NCBI GenBank assembly: GCA_963739395.1
Contig: CAVUAE010000002.1
Span: 62,001 to 126,000 of the forward strand
Direction of reading: 5' to 3'
DNA: 64,000 bases
Origin: RBG-13-51-18 sp963739395
GTDB lineage: Bacteria > Chloroflexota > Dehalococcoidia > Dehalococcoidales > RBG-16-60-22
Position 1 is the first letter of the stretch. Every line of letters starts with the position of its first letter. The notes beneath the pieces were generated by a model. The model had not been told where the DNA came from. It did not search any database and was given only the letters and a program-made list of their open reading frames with translations. Shown here one piece after another: positions 7,040-15,943 of the stretch. The translations under genes were made by a program, and so were the position numbers.

Positions 7040-8062
7040 TTAGTTTTTATGCGGCTGAAGCATTTGCTGTTGGATATAATAAATCATCACATTAGCGATA
7101 GTCGGATCGAATTGAGAACCGCTATACCATCGGATTTCTTCTATCGCGTCCAACTTGGTCAATGCTTTGCGGTAAGGTCGGTCGGAAGTCATCGCATGAT
7201 AGGCATCGGCTAAAGCGATAATCCTGGCACCTAGCGGGATATCCTTACCAGTAACTTTCTGAGCAAAGCCACTACCGTCGAAATGGTCATGATGATGCGA
7301 TATGATATCTACCACGGTTTCGTTGACAAAAGGCTTTACAAGGTTAGGTCCCACAATAGCATGGGTCATGATATGACGGTATTCGGCGGATGTAAGTTCG
7401 CTTGGTTTATTGAGGATATTCGGGTCAACGGCGATTTTACCGACATCATGCAGCAGAGCTGCCCAACGCAAGTCATCTAGTTCATTAAAGCCAAGATTCA
7501 GCTGTGAGCCTACAGTTATAGCCGTTTCGGCGACGGCTTGAGAATGACCTTTAGTGAAAATATCTCTGGACTCGAGGGTATTAACCAGTGTCTGAATAGC
7601 TCCGAGGAAGAGACGCCGTGATTCAGTCTGGTTTTTAACGATTTTCTTGCCAAAATCCTGGAAATAACGCTGGATTTCTAGTGCTAGTCGCCGCTTATCC
7701 AAAGTAGTGTTAACGCTCGCTAATACCTGCTCAAAGCGGAACGGTTTATTGATATAGTCCTGGGCGCCATCCTGGATACATTTAGCGATTACCTGGGTAT
7801 CACTCACGCCGCTGGCCATAATAACGGCTGTTTCCGGGAAACGGGTAGTGATATTCGGCAATACCTCGCTGCCTGTTTTTCCCGGCATATTGATATCCAT
7901 AATCACGAGGTCGGAAGGTTTTTTGTCCAGCTTTTCTAATGCCTGGGCGCCATTTTCAGCCTCATCGCAAACATACCCGCGCATTCCCAAACCCTTAGAT
8001 AGAATAGTGCGTATTGCTTCTTCATCATCAACGAGTAAAATACTCTCTTTCGGCATCGTCAT
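7040..8062 (-). CDS. Response regulator with HD-GYP domain (c-di-GMP phosphodiesterase type)
   Basis: This is a 340-residue RpfG-like protein. ATG 8062 is chosen because AGGAGGTGAGGGT precedes it; the upstream in-frame ATG at 8128 has no ribosome site. The receiver spans residues 1-125 with Asp56 as acceptor (IMDINMPG). The HD-GYP output domain has HDVGKI, then HHHDHFDGSGF, then ALADAYHAMTSDRPYR. The usual 'GYP' triad reads GSGF-x here, so the signature after the HHxxxDG core is altered while the metal-binding His and Asp residues remain. It should degrade cyclic di-GMP or a related dinucleotide. No GGDEF protein is seen in the window. Confidence 0.9.
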   Translation of the reverse strand: MTMPKESILLVDDEEAIRTILSKGLGMRGYVCDEAENGAQALEKLDKKPSDLVIMDINMPGKTGSEVLPNITTRFPETAVIMASGVSDTQVIAKCIQDGAQDYINKPFRFEQVLASVNTTLDKRRLALEIQRYFQDFGKKIVKNQTESRRLFLGAIQTLVNTLESRDIFTKGHSQAVAETAITVGSQLNLGFNELDDLRWAALLHDVGKIAVDPNILNKPSELTSAEYRHIMTHAIVGPNLVKPFVNETVVDIISHHHDHFDGSGFAQKVTGKDIPLGARIIALADAYHAMTSDRPYRKALTKLDAIEEIRWYSGSQFDPTIANVMIYYIQQQMLQPHKN

Positions 8063-8249
8063 ACCCTCACCTCCTAACACTAAATCCAGCCTATGCCTGT
8101 ATTTTAAGAAGTCATAGCTAAATAACACGTTAATTTCAATCGGTAACGCATAAACAAAATGTAAATTTTTTAAATCCCAATACGATGAAAAATACCTAAT
8201 TAATGGTGAAAACGGATGAAATTTGAAACTTTTGTAACGGAATAAACGA

Positions 8250-8828
8250 TTATTTCAGTGTGACGGCGCTAATCTTGGTATAAATGGGGCCTTCGGGGGT
8301 TAGCTGGCTTTTCATCAAGTTAATAGCTTTAATATCGATTTTATACTTACCTTCGAAGCTAGTAGCGGAGATAAGCTCGCCGAGTTTCCGTCGTTCGTCC
8401 GGTCGAGCATAATCACGCACACGAGCTAACGTAAGATGGGGCGTAAAGGGTCGTGCTTCTACCGAGAAACCAAGCGGCTTTAGGCATTCTTCGGTACGTT
8501 TTTGGAGTTGACTTAATCTTTCCAGGTCGCCAGTAAGTCCCACCCATAATATCTGGATATGGTTCATGTTGGGGAAAACGCCCAGACCACTTGCCTCGAT
8601 ACTAAATGGAGTCGTTCCTTGAGTAGCGGTTTCTAACGCTGCTGTTATATTTCCGGTGATGCCAATATCAATATCGCCGAAGAATTTAAGAGTTATATGG
8701 ATATTCCCGGGCGCAACCCACCTTAACGGCACGTTACCAGCCGATTTAAATTTACTTTGGAGTTCTACCAGCGCCTTTTTCAGCTCTTCGGGTAATTCAA
8801 TGGCGATGAAAGAACGTATTTTTTCCAT
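8250..8828 (-). CDS. thpR: RNA 2',3'-cyclic phosphodiesterase (LigT/ThpR family)
   Basis: This is a 192-residue protein of the 2H phosphoesterase fold with both catalytic tetrapeptides: HITLKFF near residue 43 and HLTLARV near residue 128. The opening IRSFIAIELPEELK is typical of the family. The enzyme opens 2',3'-cyclic phosphates on RNA. ATG 8828 is chosen; it lies 7 nt after the stop of the upstream amidohydrolase gene, which suggests translational coupling. An ATG at 8861 would overlap that gene by 26 bp. Confidence 0.9.
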   Translation of the reverse strand: MEKIRSFIAIELPEELKKALVELQSKFKSAGNVPLRWVAPGNIHITLKFFGDIDIGITGNITAALETATQGTTPFSIEASGLGVFPNMNHIQILWVGLTGDLERLSQLQKRTEECLKPLGFSVEARPFTPHLTLARVRDYARPDERRKLGELISATSFEGKYKIDIKAINLMKSQLTPEGPIYTKISAVTLK

Positions 8829-8835
8829 ATTTTTA

Positions 8836-9675
8836 CTAAATACCGAGCAAACGGCGGGCATTACCGCACAAAATTTCTTCTTTGTTTTCTTCCTGTAAAT
8901 CCGCTGCCTGGATTTCTTTAATAATTCGCGCCTGCGATATGACCGGGAAATCGCTGCCGTAAAGAATCCTATCCGCGCCGATTAATTGACTCACATGGAG
9001 GTATATTTCCGGGCGGTAGAGGTAGGGCGATATTGCGGTATCAAAATATACATTTTCTAATGCTTCCCGCACCTCCGGCATGAGGGTATAGAAAGGCAAT
9101 CCCCCACCCCAATGAGCACAAACCACCGGTAAATCGCCGAAATTGCCGATGAATTTGTACAATAGCTCTGGTGTGGCAGCGCCTTTGCCGGGGTAAACAT
9201 GCCCTACCGGCTCCGTCGAATGAGTTAAAACGATTAATTTATGCTTACGTATAAAGTCAACAAAGGGTTTAATGACATTCTTTTTCGTGTAGTCCAGCGG
9301 CTGCGTATCCGGTCTTAACTCACCTACACCCCTTACCCCCCCACGAACACAGCGTTCGATTTCTTTAAGAGAGACATCATCAGTGTAAGAGCTGACCGCA
9401 CAGAAACCAATTAAGCGCTTGGGATAACGGGAGACGGACTCTAAAACATAGTCGTTGGTTGCTACACATAATTCGTGCGTCGTCCAGCTGTAATTGACGA
9501 TGACGGAAATATCGACCCCATCTTTATCCATGTTACTGATGAGGTCTTCGGCGGTGGCGATTTTCACCTTATCGCTGGAGTATATTTGCGCGAAAGCGGA
9601 GTCTTTGGACATATATGGGCTGCGGTTGTTCTTTATCCGTGGCGGCAACACATGCGTGTGGAAATCAATAATCAT
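8836..9675 (-). CDS. Metal-dependent amidohydrolase (TIM-barrel, amidohydrolase-2 / ACMSD-like family)
   Basis: This is a 279-residue TIM-barrel hydrolase. Metal ligands and landmarks are in order: HTH at the N-terminus (DFHTHVLPP), His in VLTHSTEP, His in VCAHWGGGLP and the C-terminal Asp in LYGSDFP. These fit the amidohydrolase-2 group that includes ACMSD-type decarboxylases and various hydrolases; the substrate is not predictable. The start at 9675 begins directly at MIIDFHTH. A longer frame to 9897 encodes an Arg/Lys-rich stretch that is only the rplY tail read in another frame. It sits 37 bp after rplY on the same strand and is followed by thpR. Confidence 0.85.
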   Translation of the reverse strand: MIIDFHTHVLPPRIKNNRSPYMSKDSAFAQIYSSDKVKIATAEDLISNMDKDGVDISVIVNYSWTTHELCVATNDYVLESVSRYPKRLIGFCAVSSYTDDVSLKEIERCVRGGVRGVGELRPDTQPLDYTKKNVIKPFVDFIRKHKLIVLTHSTEPVGHVYPGKGAATPELLYKFIGNFGDLPVVCAHWGGGLPFYTLMPEVREALENVYFDTAISPYLYRPEIYLHVSQLIGADRILYGSDFPVISQARIIKEIQAADLQEENKEEILCGNARRLLGI

Positions 9676-9712
9676 CTCATACCACAAACCCGCAGCGATA
9701 AAACCGGTTGGG

Positions 9713-10483
9713 TTATTCTTTTTTCTCTGGTGCTTTCTTTTCCGGAGCTTTCTTCTGATCGAAAGGAGCCTTCTTTTCAGCACCTTTCTTGTCGGCTCCT
9801 GGCGCTCCGGCTTCAGCCGCCGCTGGCTTCTCCGCCGCCCCTTCCGCTGCTCCTTCTTCACCCTCGGCGACCGCTTCACCTTCAGCCACTTCCGCAACCA
9901 CCGGTTTCTCTTCTTCGATCTTGATAACGATTTCAGAGACCTTAACTACCAGCAACTCGGGGTCATCATGAATAAGAATATCTGGGTCGAGGTGAATATC
10001 CTTGATATAGATAGATTGGTCTAGCTCAGCAAGGACGCTTATGTCAACTTCAATCTGTGGAGGAACCTTTTCCGGCAGACATTCTAGGTGTAAAGCCGTC
10101 GTACCACGGGAAAGGATACGTCCCTTGCCTTTCATAGCAGGAGCTTCGCCAACCAGGACGATAGGCACGTCGGTAGTTATCTTTTCGCCCTTTCTTACCT
10201 GGTAAAAATCGACGTGAAGCAACTCGCGGGTCAACGCATCTTTCTGGATTTCACGTAAGAAGACGTTTTTAGGTTCTTTTTCACCTTCGACTGTGAGGTT
10301 GATAAGGCGTGTCATCCCGGCATGAGCTATTATCTTCTTTAACTCACTTGTATTACACTGTAAAGCTAATGATTCTAAACTATGTCCAAAGAGATGCGCC
10401 GGTGTAAAGCCCTGGCGCCGTAAAAACCTTGTTTTCTTGCCAAGCACATCCCTTTTCGTTGCTTTTATCTTAAGTTCCTGCAT
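9713..10483 (-). CDS. rplY: 50S ribosomal protein L25 (CTC form) with long charged tail
   Basis: This is a 256-residue long-form bL25. The N-terminal domain binds 5S rRNA (MQELKIKATKRDVLGKKT, then FYQVRKGEKI), and the TL5/CTC beta domain follows to about residue 185 (HLECLPEKVPPQIEVDIS). The last 65 residues are an Ala/Glu/Lys-rich, probably unfolded tail ending in repeated KKAPEKKA units, longer than in most family members. AAAGGGG lies before the ATG. It leads a minus-strand run with the amidohydrolase and thpR. Confidence 0.95.
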   Translation of the reverse strand: MQELKIKATKRDVLGKKTRFLRRQGFTPAHLFGHSLESLALQCNTSELKKIIAHAGMTRLINLTVEGEKEPKNVFLREIQKDALTRELLHVDFYQVRKGEKITTDVPIVLVGEAPAMKGKGRILSRGTTALHLECLPEKVPPQIEVDISVLAELDQSIYIKDIHLDPDILIHDDPELLVVKVSEIVIKIEEEKPVVAEVAEGEAVAEGEEGAAEGAAEKPAAAEAGAPGADKKGAEKKAPFDQKKAPEKKAPEKKE

Positions 10484-10579
10484 GAAATAACCCCTTTCAA
10501 CCTTACAATTTAACCATAAAGAGCTTAAAAAATCAATTTAGCAAACATGATTCAGGTTTTGGCGGCTTCTCTAAAACAT

Positions 10580-10610
10580 TTGACGGCAAGAAAGAGAATA
10601 TGCCTATAAT
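10580..10610 (+). promoter_or_regulatory. Sigma-70-type promoter of the ZIP transporter gene
   Basis: TTGACG (10580-10585) and TATAAT (10605-10610) are 19 bp apart, 29 nt before the start codon at 10640. No clear ribosome site follows. Confidence 0.5.
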
Positions 10611-10639
10611 TAATCTTAAAAATTGTAAGAACGTAACAT

Positions 10640-11413
10640 ATGAGCGATATAGCTTTTGGGTTTTTAATATGCACTTTGGCTGGTTTATCTACTGGCATCG
10701 GCAGCGCTATTGCTTATTTCATACGTAAACCCGGACCCAAAATCATGTCTTTTATCCTTGGATTTTCTGCTGGTGTCATGCTTTATGTTTCTTTTGGCGA
10801 GCTGCTGCATCAATCATTCGATAAAGTAGGATTTGGCACCGGCAATATAGGTTTTTTCGCCGGCATAGCTTTTATTGCGATACTCGATATCTTTATTCCT
10901 CACGAATATAAAGAGGAGCACGTTAATAGACGCCAACGCAATTTAAGCGCCTCTCGCTCAATGATGATGCGGGTAGGGATACTCACAGCAATCGGTATCG
11001 CTATTCATAACATCCCTGAAGGTCTAGCCGTCTTTAGCAGTGGCATTACTGGCGATAAGACCTTCGGCTTACTGGTAGCTATCGCCATTGCCCTCCATAA
11101 TATACCTGAAGGAATCAGCGTCTCCATACCTATTTGGGAAGCCACTGGTTCGCGCAACCGTGCCTTTCTATATTCTTTCGCATCCGGACTTGCCGAACCA
11201 CTCGGCGCTGTAATCGGGTATGCCTTTCTTTTCAATTTCCTTACCCCCACCCTAATATACTCGCTTCTGGCTTTTGCCGCTGGAATTATGGTCTATATCA
11301 GCCTCGATGAACTATTACCCGCTGCAAATTCTTACGGTAAACCCCATCTGGTAATCATCGGCACCATCGCCGGTATGGTGCTGATGGCTTTAAGCATCTA
11401 CCTGATACGTTAG
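10640..11413 (+). CDS. ZIP-family divalent metal transporter (ZupT-like)
   Basis: This is a 257-residue integral membrane protein with about eight hydrophobic segments. Both signature helices are present: HNIPEGLAVF near residue 120 and HNIPEGISVSIPI near residue 152, whose His and Glu form the transport metal site. A charged cytosolic loop (EYKEEHVNRRQRN) separates the third and fourth segments. The length and motifs fit the ZupT/GufA group, which imports zinc, iron or manganese. It stands alone between divergent rplY and the downstream accC. The metal cannot be assigned. Confidence 0.9.
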   Translation: MSDIAFGFLICTLAGLSTGIGSAIAYFIRKPGPKIMSFILGFSAGVMLYVSFGELLHQSFDKVGFGTGNIGFFAGIAFIAILDIFIPHEYKEEHVNRRQRNLSASRSMMMRVGILTAIGIAIHNIPEGLAVFSSGITGDKTFGLLVAIAIALHNIPEGISVSIPIWEATGSRNRAFLYSFASGLAEPLGAVIGYAFLFNFLTPTLIYSLLAFAAGIMVYISLDELLPAANSYGKPHLVIIGTIAGMVLMALSIYLIR

Positions 11414-11459
11414 TAAGCTTACACTCCCGCATGATATAATTTATCCAAGTGTATTTATT

Positions 11460-12851
11460 ATGTTTAAGAAAATATTAATCGCTAATCGTGGCGAAATAGC
11501 CGTAAGAATAATCAGAACCTGCCGCGAAATGGGTATCAGTCCCGTTGCCGTATATTCGGAAGTTGATGCCGATTCATTGCATGTCCGGCTGGCTGATGAA
11601 GCCTACTCTATCGGTCCAGCAGAAACAACACACAGCTATCTTAATACCGCAAAGATACTTGAGGTCGCCCTTTCGTGTAAAGCCGACGCGATTCATCCTG
11701 GATATGGCTTCCTGGCGGAAAATCCGGACTTTGTGGAAATGTGCGAAAAAAAAGGGCTGACCTTCATCGGACCACCCAGTCAGGCGATGTATAAAGTCAA
11801 ACCCAAGTTCGCCGCCCGCAATTTAATGAGCCTATTAAATATCCCCGTCGTCCCCGGTCACGACCAGGTACTTACCGGAAAAACAGAAAAAAACCTCACA
11901 CGTATTCGAGAAGTCGCGGAGAATATCGGCTATCCCATTATCGTCAAGCCCTCCGGCGGTGGCGGGGGTATCGGCATGACCATTGCCCATAATTATGAAG
12001 AACTAGGGAAAGCCATCAACTTGGTAGAAGGGAGGGGACGCAAGCTTTTCGGCGTCTCGTCTTTCTACATCGAAAAGTATCTTCCCAGTATCAAACATAT
12101 TGAATTCCAGGTGCTGGCGGATAAGTATGGCAACGTCATTCACCTTGGCGAGCGTGATTGTTCAATACAGCGGCGTTTTCAAAAGCTGATAGAGGAAGCC
12201 CCCTGTTCTATCTTATCACCGCACCTAAGGATGAAAATGGGCGCCGCGGCTTTGGATATCGCCATGGCGATGGAATACGTCAATGCCATGACCGTCGAAT
12301 TCTTTTACCTGCCCAAGACACAGGAGTTCTTTTTTAACGAAGTGAATACGCGTTTACAGGTAGAGCACTGTGTGACAGAACTGGTTACTGATGTTGATAT
12401 CGTAAAAGAACAAATAAGAATCGCCGCCGGCGAAGAGCTTGTTTATACGCAGGATGATATTAACCGTAAGGCATGGTCGATGGAATGCCGTATCACCGCA
12501 GAAAATGTAGCGCAAAATTTCCTCCCCTCACCCGGTCAGATAACCAAACTTCACCTGCCACATGGTCCGGGATTAAGAATCGATGAGGGCATTTACGAAG
12601 GCTACACCGTGCCCTTCTACTACGACCCCCTGCTGTGTAAATTGATGACGTGGGGTAAAACCAGGGAAGAAGCTATCCTGCGGATGAAAAGGGCAATAAA
12701 CGAAATTAAGATTGAAGGCATCGTGACTAATATTCCCTTCCACCTTGTCGCATTGTCAGACAAGGAATTTAACAGCGGTGAGTACACTACCGACTTTATT
12801 GAAAAGCAGCAAATTATACAAAAGGTGCGCGAGCAGATAAAGAAGGCATAA
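11460..12851 (+). CDS. accC: Biotin carboxylase subunit (acetyl-CoA or pyruvate carboxylase type)
   Basis: This is a 463-residue ATP-grasp biotin carboxylase. The N-terminal domain starts FKKILIANRGEIAVRIIRTC; the ATP-binding glycine loop is KPSGGGGGIGM, with Ile where Arg is common; the active-site strand is NEVNTRLQVEHCVTE, against the usual NPRxQVEH. It carboxylates the biotin of a carrier protein using bicarbonate and ATP. No biotin carrier or carboxyltransferase gene is adjacent, so the partner, and thus acetyl-CoA versus pyruvate carboxylase, is open. A TATAAT at 11435-11440 lies 19 nt before the ATG with no ribosome site between. Confidence 0.9.
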   Translation: MFKKILIANRGEIAVRIIRTCREMGISPVAVYSEVDADSLHVRLADEAYSIGPAETTHSYLNTAKILEVALSCKADAIHPGYGFLAENPDFVEMCEKKGLTFIGPPSQAMYKVKPKFAARNLMSLLNIPVVPGHDQVLTGKTEKNLTRIREVAENIGYPIIVKPSGGGGGIGMTIAHNYEELGKAINLVEGRGRKLFGVSSFYIEKYLPSIKHIEFQVLADKYGNVIHLGERDCSIQRRFQKLIEEAPCSILSPHLRMKMGAAALDIAMAMEYVNAMTVEFFYLPKTQEFFFNEVNTRLQVEHCVTELVTDVDIVKEQIRIAAGEELVYTQDDINRKAWSMECRITAENVAQNFLPSPGQITKLHLPHGPGLRIDEGIYEGYTVPFYYDPLLCKLMTWGKTREEAILRMKRAINEIKIEGIVTNIPFHLVALSDKEFNSGEYTTDFIEKQQIIQKVREQIKKA

Positions 12852-12860
12852 GAAAGATAA

Positions 12861-12890
12861 TAGACTTACACACCGGCGTCATTATATAAT
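12861..12890 (+). promoter_or_regulatory. Promoter of transketolase genes, nearly leaderless
   Basis: TAGACT (12861-12866) and a perfect TATAAT (12885-12890) are 18 bp apart. The GTG start at 12900 is only 9 nt after the -10 box, so transcription would begin within about three bases of the start codon. Confidence 0.55.
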
Positions 12891-12899
12891 ATTGACGCA

Positions 12900-13772
12900 G
12901 TGAACTTTTCAAATAATCTCCAAAAATCAACCTCGGCTGCCAGCACAAACGCCGGGGTTTTTTCGTCTAATGAAGACCTGACTGCGGTCTGTAAAAGACT
13001 CCGCCGCGACATTGTAACTATGATAGCTAAAGCCGGCAGCGGGCATCCTGGCGGCTCATTATCCGCCGTGGAAATTGTTGTTACACTCTACTGGAAAGTG
13101 CTGCGTCATAAGCCCACCGACCCCACGTGGAAAGACCGTGATAGATTCATCTTAAGCAAGGGACATGCTGCCCCCGTCCTTTACGCCGCTCTGGCGGAAT
13201 CCGGTTATTTTCCAAAATCAGAGCTGGAGACACTACGCCAAATCGATAGTCATTTGCAGGGTCACGCCGACCGCACGTCGACGCCGGGTGTCGAAATGTC
13301 GTCGGGGAGTTTGGGGCAGGGTCTATCTTTCGCCATCGGCGCCGCTCTGGCTGGACGACTGGATAAAGCGTCATGGCGCGTTTACGCCCTTTTAAGCGAC
13401 GGGGAGTGCGACGAGGGACAGACCTGGGAAGCGGTGATGTCCGCCGCGATGTTTAAGGTAGATAACCTGACCGCTATCGTGGATAACAACGGCATCCAGT
13501 TAAGCGGCTTTAACAAAGACATTATGAATCTCGACCCGCTGAATAAAAAGTTCGAGTCCTTCGGCTGGCACGTTATCGAGATTAACGGCCATGACTTAAA
13601 GCAGATTCTGGACGCCCTGAAAAAAGCCCAACAAGTTAAGGGTAAGCCCACCGTCATCATCGCCCACACGATTAAGGGCAAGGGCGTGAGCTTTATGGAA
13701 AACAACGTAGATTTTCACGGCAAAGCCCCCAACACCGAGCAATTAGAAAAAGCCTTAAAGGAGTTGGCTTAA
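12900..13772 (+). CDS. Transketolase, N-terminal (thiamine diphosphate-binding) subunit
   Basis: This is a 290-residue subunit with the TPP-binding landmarks of transketolase: AGSGHPGGSLSAVE, SKGHAAPVLYAAL, GSLGQGLSFAIGAA and the GDG-type loop read as LSDGECDEGQTWE, followed by IVDNNGIQLSG. The first 35 residues are not conserved and the proposed start is GTG 12900; the next ATG is far inside the domain. It carries two-carbon transfer in the non-oxidative pentose phosphate pathway together with the next gene, which starts 2 bp after its stop. The split arrangement is common in archaea and many anaerobic bacteria. Confidence 0.93.
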   Translation: MNFSNNLQKSTSAASTNAGVFSSNEDLTAVCKRLRRDIVTMIAKAGSGHPGGSLSAVEIVVTLYWKVLRHKPTDPTWKDRDRFILSKGHAAPVLYAALAESGYFPKSELETLRQIDSHLQGHADRTSTPGVEMSSGSLGQGLSFAIGAALAGRLDKASWRVYALLSDGECDEGQTWEAVMSAAMFKVDNLTAIVDNNGIQLSGFNKDIMNLDPLNKKFESFGWHVIEINGHDLKQILDALKKAQQVKGKPTVIIAHTIKGKGVSFMENNVDFHGKAPNTEQLEKALKELA

Positions 13773-13773
13773 T

Positions 13774-14715
13774 ATGCCGGAAGAAGTCGCCCCAAGAGAA
13801 GTCTTCGGCAAGACATTGGTTGAATTAGGCAAAGAGAATCCGAATATTGTCGTGCTGGATGCTGACCTTTCCCCTTCGACGATGACGCAATATTTTAAGA
13901 AGGAATTTCCGGAACGCTTTTTTGAGGTCGGTATTGCCGAGCAAAATATGATCGGTATCGCCTCCGGTTTGGCGGCTAATGGCAAGATCCCATTCGCCAG
14001 CACCTTTGCCGTTTTTGCGACGAGTCGCTGCTTCGACCAGATACGCGTCTCGGTGGCGCAGGCAAAGCTCAACGTGAAAATAGTATCCACCCACTCCGGC
14101 TTGAGTGTCGGCGAGGACGGCGCTTCGCATCAGGCGCTGGAAGACCTGGCGCTTATTTGCTCGCTGCCCGGCTTCACCGTCATTGTTCCGGCGGATGGAA
14201 TTGAAACCGCGCAGGTTATCAGGGCTGTTGCCGCATATAAAGGCCCTTGTTACGTTCGACTGATTCGCGGCAAGCTGCCGTTGGTCTTCGATAATAACTA
14301 CAAATTTGAAATCGGTAAGGCTGCGGTAATGCGACAGGGTAAAGACGCCACTATCATGGCTATCGGCACTATGGTGGCGCCTGCTTTAGAAGCCGCAGCG
14401 ACTTTAGCTCAAGATGGCATTAACTGCCGCGTGCTGAATATGTCCACACTTAAGCCGATAGATGAAGCGGCAATTCTTCAAGCCGCTAAAGAAACCGGCG
14501 CTATCGTCACCGCCGAAGAACACCAGGAACATGGCGGTTTAGGTAGTATCGTGGCGCGTGTTGTCGCTAAACGCTACCCCGTACCAATGGAATTTATTGC
14601 CGTCAAGGATAAATTCGGCATGTCCGGCAAGCCAGCAGAACTATTGGCAAGATATAGACTGACGTATAAAGATATTGCGCAAGCCGCGTTCGACGCGATA
14701 AAGAGAAAACAGTAA
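13774..14715 (+). CDS. Transketolase, C-terminal (pyrimidine-binding) subunit
   Basis: This is a 313-residue partner of the preceding subunit. The pyrimidine domain holds the catalytic Glu in FEVGIAEQNMIGIASGLA, followed by PFASTFAVFAT and the THSGLSVGEDGASHQALED stretch. The C-terminal transketolase domain ends around PVPMEFIAVKDKFG. A good ribosome site (GGAGTTGG) lies inside the end of the upstream gene, so the two are co-translated. Together they replace a single full-length transketolase. Confidence 0.93.
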   Translation: MPEEVAPREVFGKTLVELGKENPNIVVLDADLSPSTMTQYFKKEFPERFFEVGIAEQNMIGIASGLAANGKIPFASTFAVFATSRCFDQIRVSVAQAKLNVKIVSTHSGLSVGEDGASHQALEDLALICSLPGFTVIVPADGIETAQVIRAVAAYKGPCYVRLIRGKLPLVFDNNYKFEIGKAAVMRQGKDATIMAIGTMVAPALEAAATLAQDGINCRVLNMSTLKPIDEAAILQAAKETGAIVTAEEHQEHGGLGSIVARVVAKRYPVPMEFIAVKDKFGMSGKPAELLARYRLTYKDIAQAAFDAIKRKQ

Positions 14716-14720
14716 TTATA

Positions 14721-14842
14721 ACCGTCATTCCCATGAAAATGGGAATCCAGCCCCCTCGCCACCTAGATCCCGTATCAAGTCTGCCCCGTTCACGGTGAAC
14801 CGTTCAGGGTGAACCCGTACCTGATACGGGGTACGGGATGAC
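14721..14842 (+). repeat. Dispersed intergenic repeat with two hairpins
   Basis: This begins GTCATTCCCATGAAAATGG, forming the stem ATTCCCAT/ATGGGAAT, and ends with a CCCGTATCA...TGATACGGG pairing and GGGATGAC. The outer TCATTCC...GGATGAC ends match those of the element at 57569-57645. An internal near-duplicate, GTTCACGGTGAAC and GTTCAGGGTGAAC, is also present. It is non-coding and may terminate the transketolase transcript. Confidence 0.6.
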
Positions 14843-14849
14843 TTTTTAC

Positions 14850-15332
14850 TTAATCCAAAAACTTAATCTCTGCCGTAGGTTTTTCCTTCAATTCAACCTT
14901 AATGCCCGCTTCTTTGAAAAGCCCGATAAACGTATCGTCATCATATTTTCCGAAGCTGACAAAGCGGTCGATTTTAGCATTGACCAGCATTTTAGCGCAA
15001 AGCACACAGGGCGTATGCGTGCAGTAGACGGTGCTTCCCTCCAGACTCACGCCGTGGAGTCCCGCCTGAATAATTACGTTCTGTTCGGCATGAATGCCGC
15101 GACATATTTCATGCCTCGTGCCGGACGGAATCTTCAACTGGTCGCGTAGACAGCCTAGTTCCAGACAGTCTTTTGCCCCTGCCGGTGCGCCATTATAACC
15201 GGTAGTCAGGATATGCTTGTTTTTGACCGCCACCGCCCCGATATGGTGTCGATGGCAGGTGGAACGTTCGGCGACAACCGAAGCAATTTTTAAAAAATAT
15301 TCATCAATTTCGGGTCGTTTAGGTGTCGTCAT
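14850..15332 (-). CDS. Deoxycytidylate (dCMP) deaminase family protein (ComEB-like)
   Basis: This is a 160-residue zinc deaminase. Zinc ligands and catalytic Glu are visible in IHAEQNVIIQAG and THTPCVLCAKMLVNAKI, and an N-terminal Cys/His segment (RSTCHRHHIGAVAV) matches the additional zinc site of dCMP deaminases. It converts dCMP to dUMP for thymidylate synthesis. Its ATG overlaps the stop of the upstream kinase-like gene by 4 bp, so the two are translationally coupled. ComEB homologues occur in competence operons, but none is seen here. Confidence 0.9.
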   Translation of the reverse strand: MTTPKRPEIDEYFLKIASVVAERSTCHRHHIGAVAVKNKHILTTGYNGAPAGAKDCLELGCLRDQLKIPSGTRHEICRGIHAEQNVIIQAGLHGVSLEGSTVYCTHTPCVLCAKMLVNAKIDRFVSFGKYDDDTFIGLFKEAGIKVELKEKPTAEIKFLD

Positions 15333-15871
15333 CTTAACCTCGCTACGATTATTTCTACCTGTTTTTTCAAATCACCTATTGAGCCGTTATTCAGTATGGT
15401 GAAATCAGCCATACAAATCGGCCCGCCTTTATTAAGGTTCTCGATTTCCGCACGGTCACGGCTGGCGGCTTCCCGCGATGTTAAGGGACGTATCTTACGA
15501 TTACTCAAGCGCCGGTATCTATCTTGCGGCGACGCCCATACCGCCACGACCATAAATTTATCACCATAATAATCCTTAAGATAGATATACTCCTCCCAGG
15601 AGTAAAGTCCATCCACCACCACATTGGAGTTTTTAAGGGCGTTATCGATGCGGGGCACACTTAATTTCGCATAAGCCGCCATGCCATGTTCCTGCCGGAT
15701 ACGCTCGCGGGCTGGTCGTTCATTTTCTTCAGTCAGCGGTAAGCCCTGCGCTTTCACGGCTTCATCCGTAATATCACCAAAACGCACCGTAGTAAAACCC
15801 TTAGCGTTAAAAAACCACGCCACCTCCGACTTCCCCGACCCCGCCATGCCGACTACCGCAACAATCTTCAT
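15329..15871 (-). CDS. P-loop nucleotide kinase-like protein (UPF0200 / AAA_18 type)
   Basis: This is a 180-residue P-loop protein. Walker A is GMAGSGKSEVAWFF at residues 8-21. FGDITDEAVKAQGLPLTEEN and RIRQEHGMAAYAK are typical of the UPF0200 group related to dephospho-CoA and adenylate kinases. VVVDGLYSWEEY provides the Walker B-like Asp. The substrate is unknown; the coupling with dCMP deaminase suggests a nucleotide. ATG 15871 is preferred over 15880: a perfect TATAAT (15884-15879) ends 7 nt before it, so the mRNA would be leaderless. Confidence 0.75.
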   Translation of the reverse strand: MKIVAVVGMAGSGKSEVAWFFNAKGFTTVRFGDITDEAVKAQGLPLTEENERPARERIRQEHGMAAYAKLSVPRIDNALKNSNVVVDGLYSWEEYIYLKDYYGDKFMVVAVWASPQDRYRRLSNRKIRPLTSREAASRDRAEIENLNKGGPICMADFTILNNGSIGDLKKQVEIIVARLR

Positions 15872-15903
15872 ACCGTCCATTATAGTTGGTTGATGATTAA
15901 AAA

Positions 15904-15933
15904 CACAACGTTTTAGAAATGTTGTGCTATACT
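15904..15933 (+). promoter_or_regulatory. Promoter of the CCA-adding enzyme gene with overlapping inverted repeat
   Basis: CACAAC (15904-15909) and GTTGTG (15921-15926) form an inverted repeat directly before the -10 box TATACT (15928-15933). The ATG is 10 nt after the -10 box, with no ribosome site. The inverted repeat may be an operator or chance. Confidence 0.4.
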
Positions 15934-15943
15934 ACTGTGTAAG

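Noticed and set aside
9676..9897. Arg/Lys-rich N-terminal extension of the amidohydrolase
   Set aside because: This stretch is the charged tail of rplY read in another frame. The true protein begins at the conserved IIDFHTH, at 9675.
9475..10024. Plus-strand frames over the amidohydrolase and rplY genes
   Set aside because: They have no motif or ribosome site and lie antisense to well-recognised genes.
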